In this document: positions 34,048 to 43,314 of the stretch, in pieces
Layout of the letters: each line of letters opens with the position of its first letter
Numbering within the stretch: the first letter of the stretch is position 1
Assembly: GCA_025355645.1 (NCBI GenBank)
Contig: JANXZG010000095.1
Location: 1 to 64,000, forward strand
DNA length: 64,000 nucleotides
Source: Gammaproteobacteria bacterium
Lineage (GTDB): Bacteria; Pseudomonadota; Gammaproteobacteria; Steroidobacterales; Steroidobacteraceae
Direction: 5' to 3'
Made by a program: the position numbers and the translations under genes
The notes under the pieces: generated by a model
The model's database searches: none
Seen by the model: only the letters and a program-made list of their open reading frames with translations
Told to the model about the DNA's origin: nothing

Positions 34048-35055
34048 TCAGCTGTCTTGCAGCCAGCCGTGACGGTCGGGCGCCAGACCCTGATGGATTG
34101 CCACGAGCTGGGTACGCAGCGCCCGGGTCAGCGGTCCCACATCGCCGCTGCCCACCTTATGCTCGATGCCGCGATGGATCAGCGTGCCGACGCCTGCGAG
34201 GATGGCTGCGGTTCCCGATAGCGCTGCCTCTCCGGTCTTGGCCCATTCGAGCATCTCGGCCACGCTGAAAACCCGCTCGGTCACCTTGTAGCCGTTTTCT
34301 GCGGCGATTTTCAGCAAAGAATCGCGCGTCACGCCATGTAAAAAAGTCAGGTCCAGGCTTCGCGTCATGATCTGCCCTGCGCGGATCAGCAGGAAATTGG
34401 CAGCGCCCGTCTCCTGCACCTCGCCATCCGGGCAGAACAGTACCTGATCGGCATTGAATTTTGCGCGCGCCTCGCGCGTCGGCGCCATCGCGGCCGCATA
34501 GTTGCCCCCCGTCTTGACGACGCCGAGATGCGCGGCGCAGCGCGTATTGACATCATCGACCAGGATGCGCAGCGGCTTCATGCCACCGGCGAAGTAATCC
34601 CATACCTGGCTTGCCAGCACGATCAGGCTCGCGCTTGAGGACGGCGTTGCCGCGGCGCCAATATTGGCCATCGTGCCAATCAGCAACGGGCGAAGATACA
34701 GCGCCCCGGGGGCTTCGGGCACTTCGTCCTTGCAGCGGTTGATCACGGCACGCACCATGGCAGCGAGTTGCTCGGGGTCGGGTTCGGGCAGCGTCAGCTG
34801 GCGTGCGCTTTGCTGCATGCGCCGGATATGCATGTCCATGCGGAAGATCTTCACCCTGCCGTCGGGCTGGCGGAACGCCTTGAAGCCCTCAAAGCAGGTG
34901 CTCGCGTAGTGCAGAACGTGCGCGGCGGGACTTAAGGTGATGGGCTCGACCGGCTTGACCTCGGATGGCCCCCACTGGCCATCCTGGAAGTTGGCAACGG
35001 CCATGTGCGAGGTCAGCACCGCACCGAATGAAGGTCGCTTGACGGTATCGTTCAT
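34048..35055 (-). CDS. ilvE: Branched-chain amino acid aminotransferase
   Basis: Class IV PLP enzyme making or degrading leucine, isoleucine and valine. The 335-residue protein has HYASTCFEGFKAFRQ, RMDMHIRRMQQSARQL, the PLP lysine at 181 in VVKTGGNYAAAMAP, and EVQETGAANFLLI. This layout is the longer BCAT subgroup also found in eukaryotes. It ends three bases from the convergent sigma factor gene. Confidence 0.93.
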   Translation of the reverse strand: MNDTVKRPSFGAVLTSHMAVANFQDGQWGPSEVKPVEPITLSPAAHVLHYASTCFEGFKAFRQPDGRVKIFRMDMHIRRMQQSARQLTLPEPDPEQLAAMVRAVINRCKDEVPEAPGALYLRPLLIGTMANIGAAATPSSSASLIVLASQVWDYFAGGMKPLRILVDDVNTRCAAHLGVVKTGGNYAAAMAPTREARAKFNADQVLFCPDGEVQETGAANFLLIRAGQIMTRSLDLTFLHGVTRDSLLKIAAENGYKVTERVFSVAEMLEWAKTGEAALSGTAAILAGVGTLIHRGIEHKVGSGDVGPLTRALRTQLVAIHQGLAPDRHGWLQDS

Positions 35056-35067
35056 GCGCTAATGATA

Positions 35068-36069
35068 TCAAGCCCCTTCCGGGGGCACGAGTATCGTCGA
35101 TCCAGTGGTGCCGCGGCTCTCGAGCGCCCGATGCGCATCCGCGGCATCCTTGAGCGCAAATCGCTGCCCGACATGCGCTTTCACCGTACCCGCAGCCATG
35201 CGGGAGAACAGGTCCGCGGAGCGGCGCTTGAGGTCTTCGCGGGTCGCAATGTAATCGAACAGCGTCGGGCGAATGGCCGTCAGCGATCCCCCGGCGGCAA
35301 GATCGGAAATCTTGAAGTCTGCGATGACCCCGGAAGACTGGCCGAAGGTCACGAACGTGCCGCGCCTTTTCAAGCACTTGAGCGAACCGCGCCAGGTGTC
35401 CTTGCCCACGGAGTCGTACACGACATCACATCCCTTGCCGCCCGTGATCTCGGCGACGCGCTCGACGAAATTCTCGTTGCGGTACTCGATCGCATGCGCA
35501 TAGCCATTTGACCGCGCGACATTGGCTTTTTCTGGGGATCCCACCGTGCCGATGGCCTGCGCGCCGAGCGCCTTCAGCCACTGGCCGAGCAACAGGCCCA
35601 CCCCGCCGGAGGCGGCGTGCACCAGCACGGTGTGTCCGGGCATGACCTTAAAGCAGGTATCCACCAGGGTCTGCGCCGTCATGCCCTTAAGCATGACGGA
35701 TGCAGCCGTGACAAAATCGACCGAGTCCGGTAGCTTGACCACGCGCTCGGCGTTCATCACGCGCCGCAACCGGTATGCACCGGGCGGACCGCAATAGGCG
35801 ACCCGGTCACCTACTTTCAGATCCTTCACCTCGGCGCCGATCGCGGCGATCACGCCGGCCGCCTCACTGCCCAGGATCATCGGCGTCTGCGGCCACGCAT
35901 ACAGTCCGGTCCGAAAATACGTGTCGATGTAATTAACCCCGATTGCCCGATGCCCGATCAATACCTCCCCCGCACCCGGCGATGCGATGTCGAGCGGCCC
36001 CCATTCGAGTGCCTCAGGCCCGCCCGGCGCGCGCAGGGTGATTCCAAAGTCCTGGTCTGCTTTACTCAT
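35068..36069 (-). CDS. Zinc-free quinone oxidoreductase (Qor-like)
   Basis: A 333-residue medium-chain dehydrogenase/reductase. It has GVNYIDTYFRTGLY, LGSEAAGVIAAIG, the NADPH-binding HAASGGVGLLLGQWLKALGA and SPEKANVARSNGY, and lacks the structural-zinc cysteines, as in E. coli QorA. It is expected to reduce quinones with NADPH. It lies between ilvE (13 bases) and aruH (10 bases) on the same strand. Confidence 0.9.
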   Translation of the reverse strand: MSKADQDFGITLRAPGGPEALEWGPLDIASPGAGEVLIGHRAIGVNYIDTYFRTGLYAWPQTPMILGSEAAGVIAAIGAEVKDLKVGDRVAYCGPPGAYRLRRVMNAERVVKLPDSVDFVTAASVMLKGMTAQTLVDTCFKVMPGHTVLVHAASGGVGLLLGQWLKALGAQAIGTVGSPEKANVARSNGYAHAIEYRNENFVERVAEITGGKGCDVVYDSVGKDTWRGSLKCLKRRGTFVTFGQSSGVIADFKISDLAAGGSLTAIRPTLFDYIATREDLKRRSADLFSRMAAGTVKAHVGQRFALKDAADAHRALESRGTTGSTILVPPEGA

Positions 36070-36078
36070 GTTGTCTCC

Positions 36079-37260
36079 TTAAACTTTTTTCGCAAGGCTT
36101 GCCGTGAAGCGTTGAATGCGGTCGCAGGCCTCGCGCAGTGCCGCAGGTTCCGCGCCGAAGCAGATGCGCACGAAACCACGCGTCGCCTCGCCGAACATCG
36201 CCCCATCCAGTACCGAGACCCGTTCGGCGGCGAACAACTGTTTCACAAACTCCCGTCCCGTGAGGCCCGTCTGGCTGACATCGACCAGCGTGAACATACC
36301 GGCATCCGGCACATGACAGCGCAGCCCTTTTGCGCCCATGAGGCCCTCGATAAAAATATCACGCCGCGATCCGCAGTAGGCACGCGTCGCCGCCTCGGCT
36401 TCTACCGCCATGCCAAGCGCCGTCAGCGATGCCTCCTGCACAAAGCCGGGCAGGCCAAACAGCATGCACAGCACGAGCGACTCAACATGGCCGATCAGCG
36501 CTGCAGGTCCCACCATCCATCCGGCGCGCCAGCCCGTCATCGCGTGGCTTTTCGACAGGCTGCTGACCGTCACTACCTGGTCAGGGAGTTGCGCTGCCAG
36601 GCCCGGCACCTTGCCACCGGGTGCGAGACCAGCATAGACCTCGTCCGCCACGACCCATAGCTTATGCTTGCGCGCAAGATCGCCGATCACGCCCATGTCG
36701 CGCTCGGAGAGGATCACGCCGCTCGGGTTGTTGGGCGTCGCGATAAAGAGCGCACGCGTGCGCGAGGTGATCGCCCGTTCGAGTGCGTCCAGGTCCACCC
36801 GAAAGTCCGCGCCTGCCGCCACTCGCACGAGCTTCGCGCCGGATACCTCGATCGTCGCCGGGTAGGTCGGATACATCGGCTCGCAGGAAATCACTTCATC
36901 GCCGGGGCCGGCAAGGCATAGCGATGCGGCAAAAAGCGCGTTCTGGGCGCCGGAGAGGAAAATAACGTTCTCGCTGCCGACCTTCTGGCCCGTGCGCGAC
37001 TCATGCAGGTTCGCGATCGCAGCCCGCAGCGGCGCGCGCCCCGCGAGCGGAGCGTAATGCGTATCGCCGCCGCGCAACGCCGCAACCGCGCGATCGACGA
37101 TCGGCACCGGGGTGTCGATGTCGGGGTCGCCCACGCTCAGGATCACGACATCCTCGCCCCGCTCGCGCGCCGCGAGGGCGTCGTAATGTGTATCCCACGC
37201 ATTCGCACCCTCGCCTGCAACGCGTGCGACCAGCTCCGAATAATCGTTCCGTTGCCCCAT
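36079..37260 (-). CDS. aruH: Arginine:pyruvate transaminase (AruH-like)
   Basis: A 393-residue fold-type I aminotransferase very similar in pattern to Pseudomonas AruH: GEGANAWDTHYDALA, ILSVGDPDIDTP, TPNNPSGVILSE, DEVYAGLAPG and the PLP lysine at 237 in SLSKSHAMTGWRAGW. AruH moves the alpha-amino group of arginine to pyruvate, giving 5-guanidino-2-oxopentanoate. The divergent neighbour encodes the decarboxylase that uses that product, which strengthens the call. Confidence 0.85.
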   Translation of the reverse strand: MGQRNDYSELVARVAGEGANAWDTHYDALAARERGEDVVILSVGDPDIDTPVPIVDRAVAALRGGDTHYAPLAGRAPLRAAIANLHESRTGQKVGSENVIFLSGAQNALFAASLCLAGPGDEVISCEPMYPTYPATIEVSGAKLVRVAAGADFRVDLDALERAITSRTRALFIATPNNPSGVILSERDMGVIGDLARKHKLWVVADEVYAGLAPGGKVPGLAAQLPDQVVTVSSLSKSHAMTGWRAGWMVGPAALIGHVESLVLCMLFGLPGFVQEASLTALGMAVEAEAATRAYCGSRRDIFIEGLMGAKGLRCHVPDAGMFTLVDVSQTGLTGREFVKQLFAAERVSVLDGAMFGEATRGFVRICFGAEPAALREACDRIQRFTASLAKKV

Positions 37261-37355
37261 CCCGCCCCCGTCCCCTGAAGCCTTGCATCGCCTTTAGATG
37301 GCTTGCATACTTTCATATTCAACGTGCCCCGTGCACAACAATAATTAAGGATGAC

Positions 37356-38957
37356 ATGTCGGTCACCGTCGGAACCTTCCTCGTCGACCTGCTGGCCGCC
37401 AATGACTTCGACACGGTTTTCGGCATACCGGGTGTCCATAATCTCGAGGTCTACCGCGGGCTTGCCGCATCCGAACTGCGCCATGTGCTGGTGCGCCACG
37501 AGCAGGGCGCCGGCTTTGCGGCCGATGGGTTCGCGCGCGCGAGCGGCCGTGCGGCGGCCGTCTTTGTCATCTCGGGACCGGGCCTCACGAATGTGCTGAC
37601 CTCGATAGGGCAGGCCTATTCGGACTCGGTACCGGTGCTCGTGATTGCAAGCACCCCCGATCGCGCAACCCTCGGTAAGCGCTGGGGCGTGCTGCATGAG
37701 CTTCGCAACCAATGCCTGATCGCCAGCGGCATCTTTGGGGTCGCGCGCGCCGCGCGCAGCGCCGCCGATGTGCGCGATCACCTGCGCGCCTGCATCGCTT
37801 CGCTGCGCACCGGCCGGGCGCGCCCGGCCTATCTCGAAGTGCCGCTTGACCTGCTGGCTGAGAAAACCGAGCTGGTCGCGGAACGCTTCGCGCCCCCGGC
37901 GCCACTCGCCTCCGCCGCGATCCGCCAGGTTGCCGAGGCCGTAGACCTGCTGATTGGCGCGAAGCGGCCGCTGATCATCGCGGGTGGCGGCGCGCGCTGC
38001 GCGGGTGCGGAAATACGGCAGATGGCCGAGATCATGGATGGCTACGTTGTCACGAGCGCCGCAGGCAAGGGCGTCATCCCGGATGCGCACCCGGCAAACC
38101 TGGGCACCTCGCTTCCGTACCCTGAAACGCAGGCCTTGGCCCTTGCCGCTGACCTGATCATTGCAGTCGGCACCGAGATAGGCGAGACCGACCTCTATAC
38201 TTCGTTCCAGCTGCCACGCAGCGGCAAGCTGATCCGTATTGATCTGGATCCTGCCAAGCTTGCCGATCACTACGCGGCGGAAGTACCGATCTGGGGAGAT
38301 GCCAAGTCGACGCTCGCCGCGATCAATCGCGGCATCCAGAAGCGCAGCGGTTGGCGCAGCACGAATGGCAGTGCCGGCGCGATCCGCGCGAAAATCGAAG
38401 CCTCATTCAGTCCCGCAGCCCGGGCCCTGCAGCGCGCGATTGCTGCAATCCAGGCCGGTCTGCCTGCGGATGCGATTGTGTTCAGCGACATGACGCAGAT
38501 CGCCTATCACGGCAATTACGCGTTTCGCGCTGACGAGCCGGGTCTATGGTTCCACCCGTCGGGCTACGGCACCTTGGGGTTCGCGCTACCAGCGGCGATC
38601 GGTGGCAAGATCGCGATGCCTGCGCGTGCGCAGATCGCGCTGGTGGGCGATTATGGACTGCAGTTCACGATCAATGAGTTGATCACGGCCGTGGAGGCGC
38701 GCATGAACCTGCCGATCGTCGTGTGGAATAACGCCGCGCTCGGCCAGATCCGCGATGACATGATCGCGGCCGGCATCCCGCCAATTGGCGTCGTCGGTCC
38801 AAATCCCGATTTCCAGCAACTCGCCAGGGCCTATGGCGTTGCCGCCGTGCAGGTCAAAGATCCGAAAAGCTTGACCGGCGCGATCGCCAAGGCGCTCACG
38901 GTGGAAGGTCCCACGCTGATCGAGATCCTGGCCGCCGATTTTTCATCCCCCGCTTAA
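37356..38957 (+). CDS. aruI: 5-guanidino-2-oxopentanoate decarboxylase (AruI-like, ThDP-dependent)
   Basis: A 533-residue thiamine-diphosphate enzyme. It begins SVTVGTFLVDLLAANDFDTVFGIPGVHN, cited in part as VFGIPGVHN, with the catalytic Glu in VRHEQGAGFAADGFAR. The C-terminal cofactor site lies in ALVGDYGLQFTINEL and WNNAALGQIRDDM. The pattern fits AruI rather than acetolactate synthase. ATG 37356 has an AAGG site; the longer upstream frame is inside the promoter region. The 95-base gap to aruH is a shared divergent promoter. Confidence 0.85.
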   Translation: MSVTVGTFLVDLLAANDFDTVFGIPGVHNLEVYRGLAASELRHVLVRHEQGAGFAADGFARASGRAAAVFVISGPGLTNVLTSIGQAYSDSVPVLVIASTPDRATLGKRWGVLHELRNQCLIASGIFGVARAARSAADVRDHLRACIASLRTGRARPAYLEVPLDLLAEKTELVAERFAPPAPLASAAIRQVAEAVDLLIGAKRPLIIAGGGARCAGAEIRQMAEIMDGYVVTSAAGKGVIPDAHPANLGTSLPYPETQALALAADLIIAVGTEIGETDLYTSFQLPRSGKLIRIDLDPAKLADHYAAEVPIWGDAKSTLAAINRGIQKRSGWRSTNGSAGAIRAKIEASFSPAARALQRAIAAIQAGLPADAIVFSDMTQIAYHGNYAFRADEPGLWFHPSGYGTLGFALPAAIGGKIAMPARAQIALVGDYGLQFTINELITAVEARMNLPIVVWNNAALGQIRDDMIAAGIPPIGVVGPNPDFQQLARAYGVAAVQVKDPKSLTGAIAKALTVEGPTLIEILAADFSSPA

Positions 38958-38982
38958 TACAAGCACCTCATAGGAGATTTAA

Positions 38983-39417
38983 ATGAACGTTTCCGTAAAA
39001 CTGGCTCTCGCGGCGGCAGCCGCACTGCTCACCCTGCCTGTGCTCGCGGCCGAACAGATCAAGATCGTCGAGCGGCCCATCAATGAAACCACCGCGCATA
39101 TCGGCGCCAAGATCGATGGCCCGGGCGACATCCTGAGCTTCGCGAATCCACTGTATGAGGCTAGCAACAAGGCGCAGATCGGCACCGACCAGGGCTTTTG
39201 CATCCGCACCGTCGTTGGCAAGAGCTGGCACTGCAACTGGACCAACCAGCTCAAGGACGGGATGATCACTGTCGATGGCATTTTCAATGACGCCGGCGAT
39301 TCGACGCTGTCGATCATCGGCGGAACCGGCAAGTACGCAGGTGCCAGGGGCACGATGCTGCTGCATACCCGAGCCGGCACGCCGGAAGGCTACGACTTCA
39401 CGTTCGATATATCCTAG
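38983..39417 (+). CDS. Exported allene-oxide-cyclase-barrel-like protein
   Basis: A 144-residue precursor with a signal peptide ending PVLAAEQ (about residue 23) and a TAGGAG ribosome site. The mature part has KIVERPINETTAH, GDILSFANPLYEASN, the GFCIRTVVGKSWHCNWT segment with two cysteines, and LSIIGGTGKYAGARGTM. This glycine-rich GGTGKYAGARG motif is typical of the AOC/dirigent-like barrel found in plants and bacteria. Function in bacteria is unknown. Confidence 0.75.
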   Translation: MNVSVKLALAAAAALLTLPVLAAEQIKIVERPINETTAHIGAKIDGPGDILSFANPLYEASNKAQIGTDQGFCIRTVVGKSWHCNWTNQLKDGMITVDGIFNDAGDSTLSIIGGTGKYAGARGTMLLHTRAGTPEGYDFTFDIS

Positions 39418-39424
39418 GCGATCC

Positions 39425-40651
39425 ATGTCCTACTCCGCGAATGAGTGCCTGCGCGCACGGCGTGATTTTCCGGCCCTGAACCGCTCGGGTGCCGGGCCTG
39501 CCTTGGCATACCTGGATGGCCCCGGAGGCAGCCAGGTGCCGAAAAGCGTGATCGATGCGATCGCGGATGTGTATGCGACCTGCAACGTCAATACGCATGG
39601 CAATTTCGGGCCTTCTCAGGAAGTGGACCGGCGCATGGACGCGGCCAGGCGCGCGGTCGCGGCGTTCATGGGCGCGCCCGATGCCAGCTGCATCTCGTTC
39701 GGGCAGAACATGACGACCCTGAATTACTCGCTCGCGAATGCGCTGGTCAAGACATTCAAAGACGGGGACGAAGTGCTGATCACGCAGCTCGATCACGAGG
39801 CCAACCGCGGACCGTGGCTGAACCTGCGCGAGCGCGGCGTGCGCGTGCAGGAAGTACGGATGCTCGACTCCGGCGTGCTCGATAGCGCTGACATGGCGGC
39901 GAAGATCACGGCGCGCACGCGCCTGTTCGCCTTGGGCGCCTCCTCAAATGCCCTGGGGACCGTGAATGACATCGCGCTCGCGCGGCGATTGACTAAGGCG
40001 GTGGATGCCTTGCTGGTCGTCGATGCGGTGCATTATGCGCCGCATTTTCCGGTGGACGTTCAGGCGCTGGGAGTCGATTTTCTGTTGTGCTCGGCCTACA
40101 AGTTCTATGGGCCCCACGTCGGTATCCTGTACTCGCGCCCCGGCGCGCTCGATGGCCTGCCGACCGACCGGCTCAGCACGCAAGACCCCGCGGCGCCCTA
40201 CCGCATAGAGACCGGGACCTTAAATCATGCTGCCATTGCCGGCGTGCACGCGGCGATCGACTTCATCGCCAGCTTTGGACGCGGCGCGACCTTGCGCGAG
40301 TGCGTGGTCGATGCGATGACTTCCATCTCGCGCTACGAGCATAGCCTCGCGGCCTATTACCATGCCCACGTAAGAAAACTTCCCGGCGTGCGCATGTGGG
40401 GACCGGATTTTACCAGCGCCGCGCGCGCACCCACGGTGTCGATCACGCTTAAAAATCATACGCCGGACCAGGCTGCCACCGAACTCGGCAAGCAGGGCAT
40501 CTGCGTCTGGAACGGCAACTTTTATGCGGCGCGTGCGGTCGAGATCCTCGGGCTCGCACCCGCAAGCGGCCTGCTGCGCACGGGTATTTCGATGTACACG
40601 ACCCAGGCGGAGCTCGATCACCTGCTCGCCGCCATCGAACGGCTTGGCTAG
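39425..40651 (+). CDS. Cysteine desulfurase-like aminotransferase class V protein
   Basis: A 408-residue fold-type I PLP enzyme: YLDGPGGSQVPKSVIDAI, CISFGQNMTTLNYSLA, LDHEANRGPWLNL, DAVHYAPHFPVDVQ and the PLP lysine at 226 in SAYKFYGPHVGIL. It belongs to the CsdA/SufS-related subgroup often labelled cysteine desulfurase-like; no clear catalytic Cys loop of SufS is visible, so a desulfurase function is not assured. ATG 39425 lies eight bases after the upstream gene. It overlaps the convergent gene by four bases. Confidence 0.85.
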   Translation: MSYSANECLRARRDFPALNRSGAGPALAYLDGPGGSQVPKSVIDAIADVYATCNVNTHGNFGPSQEVDRRMDAARRAVAAFMGAPDASCISFGQNMTTLNYSLANALVKTFKDGDEVLITQLDHEANRGPWLNLRERGVRVQEVRMLDSGVLDSADMAAKITARTRLFALGASSNALGTVNDIALARRLTKAVDALLVVDAVHYAPHFPVDVQALGVDFLLCSAYKFYGPHVGILYSRPGALDGLPTDRLSTQDPAAPYRIETGTLNHAAIAGVHAAIDFIASFGRGATLRECVVDAMTSISRYEHSLAAYYHAHVRKLPGVRMWGPDFTSAARAPTVSITLKNHTPDQAATELGKQGICVWNGNFYAARAVEILGLAPASGLLRTGISMYTTQAELDHLLAAIERLG

Positions 40652-41616
40652 AGCGTGACCGCGCTGTAAATCATGGTCAGTATGAACATCAGCGCCGCGC
40701 AGAACAGGTAGGCGCAGCTCAGCACGCAGAACTTCAGGATCGTCTTGAACCGTCCCTGTCCGTAGACGCGGCGCATCGACCGGTACAGGTAGAAGAGCAT
40801 ATAGAGTGACAAGGCGGTGCCAACCCATCCGGCCCAGGTGTCCGACAGGATAAAGTGCTCCGAGACCATCAGCACCGATAGCGCGAGGAAGATGAAGGCG
40901 TGATTGTGCAATAGCAGCAGCAGGTGCTCGACGTATTGGCGCCGCTGGCGCCAATACAGCGGCACCATCAGCGCGGCGAGCAGCGGCAGCAACACGAACA
41001 TTGCGCGGCCGAGGTTATGCAACAGGTTGAGCCCGAGCGCGCGCCCATGATCGGACTGAATCCGGTCGCATGCCGTCATCAGCCGCCCGTGCAGCCAGGG
41101 CCTGAATGACCCGGCATCAACAAACGAGGCGCAGTCAACCCGCTTGCCCATGAGCGATGGCACCAGCTTGGTGCTTATCGTGTCGTACTGCAGCAGTTGT
41201 TTCTGTAACTCGGCCTTTTCCTGCGGATCTTCGCTCTGGTCTATTTCCTTTTGCAGCGCCGCACGGACCTGCGCGGCAGTTGAAATCTGGGGCGCGGTCT
41301 TGCCGGACACGGGGGAGCTGGAAGTCAGTGGAATTAGCAGGAAAAACACCACGCTGAGCACGAGGTACAGGCGAAACGGCGGCAGGAAGCTCGCCCGCCG
41401 CCCCTTGACGTACTGCTGTGTCAGGTACCCCGGACGAAACAGCAGGGGCCCGAACGTGCGCCAGAAGCGCGAATCCGCATGCGTGATGACCTCGGCCGCA
41501 TCGCCCAGGAACTCCCGCAGCGCGAGCCCATGGTGCAGCGCGCGTTGTCCACAGGCGCTGCAGTAGGGGCCACTCAAGGGCGCCGCGCAATTGGCGCAAT
41601 TGGCGCAATTTTCCAT
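40648..41616 (-). CDS. DUF3667-type zinc-ribbon membrane protein
   Basis: A 322-residue protein with an N-terminal cysteine-rich ribbon (NCANCANCAAPL and YCSACGQRAL), then ADSRFWRTFGPLLFRPGYLTQ (read as two parts) and YVKGRRASFLPPFRLYLVLS, typical of DUF3667. Four to five membrane helices fill the rest, interrupted by a charged coiled-coil loop (QSEDPQEKAELQKQLLQ). Function unknown. The NCANCANCA stretch is coded by three 9-base tandem copies. Confidence 0.85.
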   Translation of the reverse strand: MENCANCANCAAPLSGPYCSACGQRALHHGLALREFLGDAAEVITHADSRFWRTFGPLLFRPGYLTQQYVKGRRASFLPPFRLYLVLSVVFFLLIPLTSSSPVSGKTAPQISTAAQVRAALQKEIDQSEDPQEKAELQKQLLQYDTISTKLVPSLMGKRVDCASFVDAGSFRPWLHGRLMTACDRIQSDHGRALGLNLLHNLGRAMFVLLPLLAALMVPLYWRQRRQYVEHLLLLLHNHAFIFLALSVLMVSEHFILSDTWAGWVGTALSLYMLFYLYRSMRRVYGQGRFKTILKFCVLSCAYLFCAALMFILTMIYSAVTL

Positions 41617-41726
41617 GCGGGGCAGTCTGAACGCTGGGCGGGCCTACATGCAACCCGGCATTGAACTCCCCGCCGCAGGCCCCATCCAACCTTCAATCGG
41701 AACAGTTCACCTTGAAGGGGTTGGTC

Positions 41727-42491
41727 ATGCCGAATTTACGCGCTGCATTCCTGGGACTAGCCGCGAGCATTGCGTTTGCCGCGCCGATTCACGCCGACAG
41801 CGATGCAACATTGCAGCAAATATACGACCAGGCACGGGCCGGCCATCTCGATCAGGCACAGCAAATGATCGACCAGGTGCTGGTGGATCATCCACGTAGC
41901 GCCAAGGCGCATTTCGTTGCGGCTGAGCTTGCCTCCCGGGCCGGCAACCTCGGCGTCGCGCGCGGCCAGCTTCAGCAAGCCGAACAGATTGATCCAGGCT
42001 TGAATTTTGCAAACCCGCAGGCGGTGCGGGCGCTGAGAGCCGGGTTGGGCACGAGCCGCGCGGGCGGACATGAAGTGGCGCTAGGCCCCCAGCCGCACAG
42101 CTTTTCGTGGTTACCCGGAATGGTTCTCGCAGGCCTCGGATTGCTGATTTGGGCGATCGTGCGACGTCGAAGCGCGCCTCCCGTCCCTTATTCCGGAGCA
42201 CCCATGGGCACGGGGCCCTATCCGGGGGGCGGTTCCCCGGGCCCCATGGGCGGCGGCTTGGGCTCCGGTATTGTCGGAGGACTCGCCTCGGGCCTCGCGT
42301 TGGGCGCGGGTGTCGCCGCGGGCGAAGAGGTTGCACACCATTTTCTCGATGGCAATCATCATCACGACGGCGCGCCGCCTGCAGGCCCCGACACGGCTGT
42401 ATCGAATGACGACATGGGCGGGAACGACTTTGGCGTCAGCGATGGCGGCGGCTGGGATGGGGGTGGCGGCGGTGGGGGCGACTGGTCTTAA
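41727..42491 (+). CDS. Exported TPR protein with membrane segment and Gly-rich tail
   Basis: A 254-residue protein starting at ATG 41727 after a GAAGGGG site. It has a signal peptide ending APIHA (residue 23), and two TPR-like helical hairpins (LQQIYDQARAGHLDQAQQMI; AKAHFVAAELASRAGNLGVA). A membrane helix follows at about residues 131-146 (PGMVLAGLGLLIWAIV), then a Gly/Pro-rich stretch and an end with HHHHD and a run of glycines. Similar tails occur in TPM-domain and other envelope proteins. Role unknown. Confidence 0.75.
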   Translation: MPNLRAAFLGLAASIAFAAPIHADSDATLQQIYDQARAGHLDQAQQMIDQVLVDHPRSAKAHFVAAELASRAGNLGVARGQLQQAEQIDPGLNFANPQAVRALRAGLGTSRAGGHEVALGPQPHSFSWLPGMVLAGLGLLIWAIVRRRSAPPVPYSGAPMGTGPYPGGGSPGPMGGGLGSGIVGGLASGLALGAGVAAGEEVAHHFLDGNHHHDGAPPAGPDTAVSNDDMGGNDFGVSDGGGWDGGGGGGGDWS

Positions 42492-42672
42492 AGTGCAGGC
42501 GCGCAGGCCTGGCGTCGTTCGACCCGTTCTGATCGAGGAATTCTAATTTACGAACGCGCGCACGGTTATTGTCGCGCTTGCGGTTGCCTGCTGGCTGTTA
42601 GCGTAGGCCCCGCGCAGGCGGTTTCACGTTCATTCATGAAGTACCGCCGTATCAGATACTCTTGATGGACGT

Positions 42673-43314
42673 ATGGCCCCTGACGTCGACCTCGACCGCG
42701 TGTACGCGGCGCGCAATCCGAGCGAACTGACCGCTGAATACGACCGCATCTCCGAAAAATACGACGCGGCGCTGATTGAGGATCATGACTGGCGAATGCC
42801 GGAGATCATGGCCGGGCTCGCCGCTTGGCTGCTGCCGCGCAGCGCGCGCATCTTGGATGCCGCGTGTGGCACCGGCCTCGTCAGTGAACACCTTAAGCGT
42901 TTCGGATTTAACGACCTGCACGGACTCGACCTCTCCCCCGGCATGATCGCGGTCGCACAGCGCAAGAACATATTCCAGAGCCTGACCGTAGCGGCCCTGG
43001 GTGACCCGCTGCCCTATCGGAGCGGCGAGTTCGATGCCTTCACAGTCGCGGGTGCCTTCACGCCGCAGCACGCGCCGGCAGTATCGTTGCGTGAACTGAC
43101 AAGAATTACTCGCCCTGGCGGTTATGCGATATTTTCGCTGCGGGACGACGTGGCACAGCCGGATTTTGCCGCGGAAATCGCCGCATTGACCGCATCGACC
43201 CGCTGGTCGCTGCTGAAGGAAGGCGCGGCATTCCAGTCGCTGCCTCTCGCCGAGCCGCAAGTACGCAACCGGCTCTATATCTACCAGATGCAGGGAGTTC
43301 CCGGTGCGCCGTAA
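42673..43314 (+). CDS. Class I SAM-dependent methyltransferase
   Basis: A 213-residue protein with the SAM-binding motif I ILDAACGTGLVSEHL, motif II LHGLDLSPGMIAVAQ, and ELTRITRPGGYAIFSLR. The opening DLDRVYAARNPSELTAEYDRIS is shared with the Williams-Beuren-syndrome (WBSCR27)-like methyltransferases, whose substrate is unknown. It overlaps the next gene by 11 bases. Confidence 0.88.
   Translation: MAPDVDLDRVYAARNPSELTAEYDRISEKYDAALIEDHDWRMPEIMAGLAAWLLPRSARILDAACGTGLVSEHLKRFGFNDLHGLDLSPGMIAVAQRKNIFQSLTVAALGDPLPYRSGEFDAFTVAGAFTPQHAPAVSLRELTRITRPGGYAIFSLRDDVAQPDFAAEIAALTASTRWSLLKEGAAFQSLPLAEPQVRNRLYIYQMQGVPGAP

Noticed and set aside
37143..38270. Minus-strand frame of 375 residues
   Set aside because: It is antisense to aruI and runs into the aruH start; no domain is recognisable.
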